Positions 58,941 through 64,000 of a stretch of 64,000 bases of DNA are shown here, in pieces; within the stretch, counting starts at the first letter, position 1, and the number at the start of each line of letters is the position of its first letter. The notes under the pieces were generated by a model. That model had not been told where the DNA came from and did not search any database. It worked only from the letters and a program-made list of their open reading frames with translations. Where the stretch lies: assembly GCA_964349355.1 (NCBI GenBank), contig CAYGFZ010000001.1, positions 1-64,000 of the forward strand, given 5' to 3'. Made by a program: the position numbers and the translations under genes. Source of the stretch: JAUVXE01 sp964349355 (lineage in GTDB: Bacteria; Actinomycetota; Coriobacteriia; Anaerosomatales; SLCP01).

Positions 58941-60338
58941 TCAGCCCACCTCCCCTGCCATCTGAGACACGAGCGACTTGAAGGCCCTGCCACGAGCCGC
59001 GTAGTCAGCGAACTCATCGAAGGAGGCGCACGCCGGGGAGAGCACGACCGCAGCCCCCGGCAGTCCCGATGCGATCCCTGCACCAAGCTTGACCGCATCA
59101 GCGAGGCCGAAAGCACGCTGCCAGGCGGCACCGGCCGCCTCGAGATAGGCTGCGATCTCCCCGGCAGCCTCCCCGAAAACGACCGCATGCGCATCGATGG
59201 CGGCGAGCACCTCGGCCAACTGAGTGAACTCGTTGTCCTTGTTCCTCCCACCGAGAAGAACCACCACCGGCCTGCCGTCGAACGCCGTCAACCCTTTGAC
59301 GACTGCATCGGGATTCGTCGCCTTCGAGTCGTTGAAGTACTCGACACCCGTAAACGTCCCGACCGGCTCGAGCCGATGCTCGATCGACTCGAAACTCCGC
59401 AACCCCCTGCGGATCGATGCGGGGCCGACACCGAAAGCGAGCGCAGCCGAAGCCGCGGAGAGAGCATTGCTGACGTTATGGTCACCATGCAGGCGCAACT
59501 CGTCGCGAGAGACCAGCCGAACCGGGCCCGAAGGCCCGTCCACCACTAGCATGCCGTCAGAGTCAACCCACGCTCCGCCCGCACAGCGGCGGTCGCGACT
59601 CACGGCGACAACGCGCACCCCGCGCGCCCGGACGGGCTCGATGAAGGCGGCCGAACCGGGATCATCGGCGTCTATCACCGCGATGTCGTCGGAACCCTGT
59701 CTAGCGAAGATGCGGACCTTATCGGCAGTGTAGGTCTCCATGTCGCCGTGCCAGTCCAGATGATCCGGTGTGACGTTGAGCAGCACTGAGACACGCGGAT
59801 GGAAGCGATTCGTCAACGCGAGCTGGAACGAGGAGACCTCGGCGACCAGGGCGCCACCCGGACCGATCTCTCCGACGACCTCGATCGCGGGTGTGCCGAT
59901 GTTCCCGACGGTGCGCGCCGAGACACCACCCCAGATAAGCAGATGGCCAAGCAGGCTCGTCACCGTCGTCTTTCCGTTCGTACCTGTGACGGCCAACCAC
60001 GGTGCCTGTGAACGACGGAACGCGAACTCTATCTCAGACACTACCTCAGCCGAGGCCGCGGCGGCCGCCCGGTGCAACGGAGCATGGGGCGGGACGCCCG
60101 GACTCATGACCGCGAGGTCATAGGCCCCATCGACCGATTCGACGCCGAGAAGCACCCGGACTCCGAGAGGCCGCAGCCGTTGCGCACGCTGCTGGACTCG
60201 CTCGTCGTCGGCACCGTCTACGACGGTCACCGTCACCGGATCGCCTGCTGCTGCAGCCGCGGCGCAGTAGGCGGCCGCGGCCTCTCCCGAGGCACCCAGA
60301 CCGACCACGAGGATGTCTCCCGAAAGCGGTTCCATCAT
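58941..60338 (-). CDS. murD: UDP-N-acetylmuramoylalanine-D-glutamate ligase
   Basis: A 465-residue Mur ligase that adds D-glutamate. It has an N-terminal GLGASGEAAAAYC motif, the ATP loop GTNGKTTVTSLLGH, EVSSFQLALT, and FNDSKATNPDAVVKGL in the central/C-terminal domains. ATG 60338 overlaps the mraY stop by 4 nt (ATGA). A much longer frame to 61103 runs inside mraY and is not coding. Order is as in other Actinobacteria. Confidence 0.96.
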   Translation of the reverse strand: MMEPLSGDILVVGLGASGEAAAAYCAAAAAAGDPVTVTVVDGADDERVQQRAQRLRPLGVRVLLGVESVDGAYDLAVMSPGVPPHAPLHRAAAAASAEVVSEIEFAFRRSQAPWLAVTGTNGKTTVTSLLGHLLIWGGVSARTVGNIGTPAIEVVGEIGPGGALVAEVSSFQLALTNRFHPRVSVLLNVTPDHLDWHGDMETYTADKVRIFARQGSDDIAVIDADDPGSAAFIEPVRARGVRVVAVSRDRRCAGGAWVDSDGMLVVDGPSGPVRLVSRDELRLHGDHNVSNALSAASAALAFGVGPASIRRGLRSFESIEHRLEPVGTFTGVEYFNDSKATNPDAVVKGLTAFDGRPVVVLLGGRNKDNEFTQLAEVLAAIDAHAVVFGEAAGEIAAYLEAAGAAWQRAFGLADAVKLGAGIASGLPGAAVVLSPACASFDEFADYAARGRAFKSLVSQMAGEVG

Positions 60339-61378
60339 CGTCTCACGGACTCGACGAAGAACAGGGCGAAACCTCCACCTGCCATGATTCCGGTGAGGAT
60401 CCAGAACCGGATCATTATCTTCGTCTCCGACCAGCCCTTCATCTCGAAGTGATGGTGCAGTGGCGCCATCCGAAAGATCCGTTTCCCTGTCAGCTTGAAC
60501 GATGCGACCTGCAAGATCACCGAGAGTGTCTCGATCACGTATATACCGCCGATGAGCACCAGGAGTATCTCGGTCTTGGTGATGATCGCGAACGACGCGA
60601 TCGTCGCCCCCAGGCCGAGAGAGCCGGTGTCGCCCATGAAGATATTGGCAGGAAAGGCGTTGTACCAGAGAAATCCGATACACGCTCCCGCGACCGCAGC
60701 AGCCAGCAGCGCCATCTCCAGCATGTTCAGTCGAAACGCGATGCCCGAGTAAGCCAGCATGACGATCGTGATCGTCCCGGCTGCCAACCCGTCGAGACCG
60801 TCGGTCAGGTTCACCGCATTGGAGAAGCCGACGATGAAGAACCACACAAGGCCGAGGTAGAGCCATGGGACGACGAGGGCAACGCCGCCGATGTCGAAGA
60901 CACTCGTCAGTACCCCGAGATCGAGAACGATCCCGATGAGCGGGATCTCCACGCCCGTCGACACACCGGCCCAGTTCACCACCAGGAGACCGAACGCGAG
61001 CGCAACGAGCGCCTGGCCTGAGATCTTCGCCCTCGGCGTGAGGCCGAGCGAGCGTTCGTGAACGACTTTGGCCCAGTCGTCGACGAACCCGAGCAGGCCG
61101 CACGCTCCGGTCGCGGCGAGAGCTAGGAGGCTCAATCTCCCGAACTGGCCGAGGAACACGTAGGTTCCTGCAACCACCAGAAGGATGAGCACCCCACCCA
61201 TGGTGGGCGTTCCCTGCTTAGCCAGGTGGCCCTGAGGGCCGTCGGCACGTATCTGCTGGCCGATGTTGCGGAAGCGTAGCAACCGGATCCAGAACGGCAT
61301 CAGGACGCCCACGGCGACGATCGAGAGCACCACGGCCATGAAGACCTGATATGACGGATACTCGGCAAGTCTAAACAC
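60335..61378 (-). CDS. mraY: Phospho-N-acetylmuramoyl-pentapeptide transferase
   Basis: A 347-residue membrane enzyme, about ten helices, that links UDP-MurNAc-pentapeptide to undecaprenyl phosphate, forming lipid I. Hallmarks are GTPTMGGVLI near residue 55, NLTDGLDGLAAG with the catalytic Asp pair, and MAPLHHHFEMKGWSE at the C terminus. GTG start overlaps the murF stop by 8 nt. Confidence 0.97.
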   Translation of the reverse strand: MFRLAEYPSYQVFMAVVLSIVAVGVLMPFWIRLLRFRNIGQQIRADGPQGHLAKQGTPTMGGVLILLVVAGTYVFLGQFGRLSLLALAATGACGLLGFVDDWAKVVHERSLGLTPRAKISGQALVALAFGLLVVNWAGVSTGVEIPLIGIVLDLGVLTSVFDIGGVALVVPWLYLGLVWFFIVGFSNAVNLTDGLDGLAAGTITIVMLAYSGIAFRLNMLEMALLAAAVAGACIGFLWYNAFPANIFMGDTGSLGLGATIASFAIITKTEILLVLIGGIYVIETLSVILQVASFKLTGKRIFRMAPLHHHFEMKGWSETKIMIRFWILTGIMAGGGFALFFVESVRR

Positions 61379-62786
61379 GAGGTTCGACTATCCCTTCCAC
61401 GACCCGCTCCAGCCCCATGACCCGTGAGGCCTTCACGAGCACCACGTCGCCCTCCTCCAGCAGGTCATCGAGCACCTCCGAGGCTTCTTCGGGCGTTGCG
61501 CACGGACGTATCCACTCGTCGTCCATCCCTGCTGTCCTCGCTCCATCAGCGATACGAGCTGCGCGCGGGCCAACGGTGACCAGGACCTCTACGGCGCTGT
61601 GCGCGACCTGCTCGCCGATCCCGAAGTGAGCGAGCTCTGTGAGCGAACCGAGCTCGGCCATGTCGCCGAGAACCGCGATCCTGCGCGGGGCGGACGTGAA
61701 GCCGGCGAGTGTCTCCACAGCGGCGCGCATCGCTACCGGGTTGGCGTTGTACGCATCGTTGATGACGTGCACGCCCGCAGCGCTCGTGAAAGACTGCATC
61801 CTCATCTCGCCCGCGTTGGCCGAGGCGAGGCCGGCTGCAACGAGGTCCGCCGAGACTCCCACGTGAAGGGCGACTCCCGCAGCAGCCAGCGCGTTGTAGA
61901 TGTTGTGACGGCCGGGCAGACCGAGCGTGATCCGCGTCGGCTCGACCCCGGGCGCACTGAGAGTGAACGACGCGCGACTCTCGTCGTCGAGTTCGACATC
62001 GATCGCGCAGATATCGCTCGACTCGCCGAGGCCGTAGCGGACGACGACAGCGCGCGAGGACATCGCGAGGGTGTCGCTGAAGGCGTCGTCCCCGTTCAGG
62101 AACGAGATACCGTCCTCGGGAATCGACTCTATGAGCTCCGCCTTCGCGAACGCGATCGCTTCTTGTGTTCCGAGGATCTCGATGTGACTTGTCCCGACGT
62201 TGGTGACCAGACCGACCGTCGGTCGGGCGATGCGGCAGAGCTCGGCGATCTGCCCGACTCCGCGCATCGCCATCTCCACGACGAGAACGTCGGTGTCTGC
62301 TCCCGCCTCCAGTATCGTCAGCGGCACTCCTAGTTCGTTGTTCCGGTTACCACGGGTAGCGACGACGTCGCGGTCCATTCCTAGAGCCGCTGTGATGAAC
62401 TCCTTCGTGGTCGTCTTCCCGGTCGAGCCGGTCACGCCGATGACCGGGCAGAAGAGCCGGTCACGGTGGTACGACGCCAACTCCTGGACCGCCTGCAGTG
62501 CGTCACCGATCCGCACGACGGCGACACCCCGCTTCGCCGCAGCCTCAACGACCTCGGCCAACTCTTCACCTGATCGGGTGACGAGAAGAGCGCGCGCTCC
62601 GTCGCCGATCGCCTCGACGAGGAAATCGTGCCCGTCGACCCGCTCACCCGGAAAGGCGACATAGGCGCTTCCCGACTGTACGCAGCGCGAGTCGGTGCAG
62701 ACACCATTGAGCATCAGATCAGGGGATCCGCAGAGCAGTTCTCCGGATGTGACGTTGATGAGCGTGTCGACGGAGAGCGTCAGCAT
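61371..62786 (-). CDS. murF: UDP-N-acetylmuramoyl-tripeptide-D-alanyl-D-alanine ligase
   Basis: A 471-residue Mur ligase that adds D-Ala-D-Ala to the nucleotide tripeptide. The ATP loop is GVTGSTGKTTTKEF, EMAMRGVGQIAEL lies in the central domain, and INDAYNANPVAMRAA marks the C-terminal domain; all are MurF-specific. ATG 62786 overlaps the murE stop by 7 nt. Length is normal. Confidence 0.97.
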   Translation of the reverse strand: MLTLSVDTLINVTSGELLCGSPDLMLNGVCTDSRCVQSGSAYVAFPGERVDGHDFLVEAIGDGARALLVTRSGEELAEVVEAAAKRGVAVVRIGDALQAVQELASYHRDRLFCPVIGVTGSTGKTTTKEFITAALGMDRDVVATRGNRNNELGVPLTILEAGADTDVLVVEMAMRGVGQIAELCRIARPTVGLVTNVGTSHIEILGTQEAIAFAKAELIESIPEDGISFLNGDDAFSDTLAMSSRAVVVRYGLGESSDICAIDVELDDESRASFTLSAPGVEPTRITLGLPGRHNIYNALAAAGVALHVGVSADLVAAGLASANAGEMRMQSFTSAAGVHVINDAYNANPVAMRAAVETLAGFTSAPRRIAVLGDMAELGSLTELAHFGIGEQVAHSAVEVLVTVGPRAARIADGARTAGMDDEWIRPCATPEEASEVLDDLLEEGDVVLVKASRVMGLERVVEGIVEPRV

Positions 62787-64000
62787 CGGCGTGCCACCTC
62801 CTCGGTCGCGACCTCACGGTCGTCGAAGTGGATGGTCCGGTCAGCGAAGATCTGGTAGTCCTCGTGACCTTTTCCCGCGATCAGTACCGCGTCACCGGGC
62901 GCTGCCTGATCTATCGCGGCAGCGATCGCCGCACGTCGGTCCACGATGACCTCGTAGCTCCCACCGACAGCCCGCGCGCCATCCTCGACCTGCAGGATGA
63001 TTCCTACCGGATTTTCGGAGCGCGGGTTGTCGCTCGTAATGATCACGTGATCCGCGGCACCTGCAGCAGCGGTGCCCATGAGCGGACGCTTGTCCGGATC
63101 GCGGTCCCCGCCACATCCGAACACCGCGAGAACCCTGCCCGGTGTGATGTCGCGTACGGCACCGATGGCCTTTTCCAGGCTGTCCGGTGTATGTGCGTAG
63201 TCGACGAACACACCGAATGGCTGACCGGCCTCGATGCGTTCGAGACGGCCAGGTACCTGAGGAGCCGAGGATAGACCCTCGGCGATCGTCTCGACGTCTA
63301 TGCCGAGCGCGAAACCACAGCCCGCCGCAACGAGTGCGTTGCTGACGTTGTACTCCGCAGCGAGGGGCAGGTGGACACTGGCGCTTCCGGCAGGGGTTGA
63401 GAGCGTGAACATAGCACTGTCGGGAAGCAGTTCCTCGTCCACCGCGCGGATCATCGCATCCGAGGCACGCCCGACGGTCAGCACGCCGTCGATCTCCACC
63501 GCGATAGCGGCGCCATGGAGGTCATCGATGTTGACGACCCGACTACCGACTTCGAAGTCGGTGAACAGGCGTCGCTTGACTGCGAAATACTCTTCAATAG
63601 TGTGGTGATAGTCGAGATGGTCCTGCGTCAGATTCGTGAACGCAGCCACAGCGAAGCGTAGTGCATCGACCCGGTGCAGATCGATCGCGTGTGACGAGAC
63701 CTCCATAGAGACGGCGGTAACGCCTGCATCACGCATCGAGCGCAGCAGCTCCTGGAGGTCGGCGGACTCCGGCGTAGTGCGACCGGCATCGAAGCGTTCG
63801 GCGGCGATCCGCGTCTCGACCGTACCGATGAGCCCGGTCACGTGCCCGGCTGCACGAAGGATGGAGTCGAGAAGATAGGTCGTCGTCGTCTTGCCGTTCG
63901 TACCGGTGATGCCGACGAGGTCGAGTTCGTGGCTTGGATATCTCCGGAAGACTGCTGCCGCGCGAGCCAACGCCGCGCGAGTGTCCTTGACGATGATCTG
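62780..64000 (-). CDS. murE: UDP-N-acetylmuramoyl-tripeptide synthetase MurE (5' end outside window)
   Basis: The C-terminal 406 residues of MurE, which adds the third stem amino acid. The frame is open to the edge, starting QIIVKDTRAALARAA, so roughly 90 N-terminal residues are missing. The ATP loop is GTNGKTTTTYLL. The ITSDNPRSENP segment contains DNPR, the motif of enzymes that use meso-diaminopimelate rather than lysine. That indicates a DAP-type wall. Confidence 0.96.
   Translation of the reverse strand, partial: QIIVKDTRAALARAAAVFRRYPSHELDLVGITGTNGKTTTTYLLDSILRAAGHVTGLIGTVETRIAAERFDAGRTTPESADLQELLRSMRDAGVTAVSMEVSSHAIDLHRVDALRFAVAAFTNLTQDHLDYHHTIEEYFAVKRRLFTDFEVGSRVVNIDDLHGAAIAVEIDGVLTVGRASDAMIRAVDEELLPDSAMFTLSTPAGSASVHLPLAAEYNVSNALVAAGCGFALGIDVETIAEGLSSAPQVPGRLERIEAGQPFGVFVDYAHTPDSLEKAIGAVRDITPGRVLAVFGCGGDRDPDKRPLMGTAAAGAADHVIITSDNPRSENPVGIILQVEDGARAVGGSYEVIVDRRAAIAAAIDQAAPGDAVLIAGKGHEDYQIFADRTIHFDDREVATEEVARRC

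Noticed and set aside
60339..61103. Extension of murD through mraY
   Set aside because: It lies in mraY in another frame; the MurD family begins at the ATG overlapping the mraY stop.

Overview
This is a high-GC window whose gene content points to an anaerobic actinobacterium, probably Coriobacteriia or the related OPB41/Anaerosomatota lineage. The evidence is an actinobacterial integration host factor (mIHF) next to gmk and rpoZ, a dcw cluster without ftsA that runs from murE to ftsZ and continues into yggS-sepF-proC-yggT-divIVA, a ferredoxin-dependent 2-oxoacid oxidoreductase, a reverse rubrerythrin and a NapH-like polyferredoxin. MurE carries the DNPR motif, so the peptidoglycan is probably meso-diaminopimelate type. 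Lineage is inferred from content only. The sequence looks like a draft metagenome scaffold: a 100-N gap is flanked by identical 55-bp sequences, so the gap is probably false.

Layout. 1-1.8 kb: tRNA-Pro(GGG), a DUF190 gene and coaBC. 1.9-4.6 kb: korAB. 4.6-8.0 kb: a membrane GGDEF/HD-GYP protein and a serine-palmitoyltransferase-like alpha-oxoamine synthase, which contains the false gap. 8.3-10.5 kb: a redox group (NapH-like ferredoxin, DJ-1/PfpI protein, reverse rubrerythrin). 10.5-12.6 kb: an ABC-2 exporter operon. 12.7-17.5 kb: a TetR-controlled MMPL exporter operon with a palindromic operator. 17.5-18.9 kb: a RES/Xre-type toxin-antitoxin pair. 18.9-22.6 kb: tRNA modification and informational genes (a queuosine-mannosyltransferase-like enzyme, thiI, rpoZ, gmk, mIHF).

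22.6-34.7 kb: a complete UMP pathway operon, transcribed right to left as pyrR-pyrB-pyrC-carA-carB-pyrK-pyrD-(unknown membrane beta-propeller)-pyrF-pyrE. Its leader holds a PyrR-binding-loop match and an intrinsic terminator. 34.7-40.1 kb: two multi-domain histidine kinases around a stand-alone receiver. 40.2-45.4 kb: rluD-family synthase, lspA, a DksA/TraR protein, and ileS behind an isoleucine T-box with a terminator. 45.4-64 kb: the division and cell-wall cluster divIVA-yggT-proC-sepF-yggS, then phoU and a collapsed pst locus, then pgeF, ftsZ, ftsQ, murB, murC, murG, ftsW, murD, mraY, murF and a partial murE that runs off the right edge. Most genes are on the minus strand and overlap by 1-8 nt, suggesting translational coupling.

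Points most worth a second look are: the pst locus, where a truncated pstS runs directly into the 3' end of pstB with pstC and pstA missing; the unknown beta-propeller inside the pyr operon; the thiI/mannosyltransferase pair; the possible sphingoid-base-forming enzyme; and the two leader RNAs (PyrR attenuator and ileS T-box). No CRISPR array, insertion sequence or prophage was recognised. No region stands out as a wholly unknown multi-gene system.
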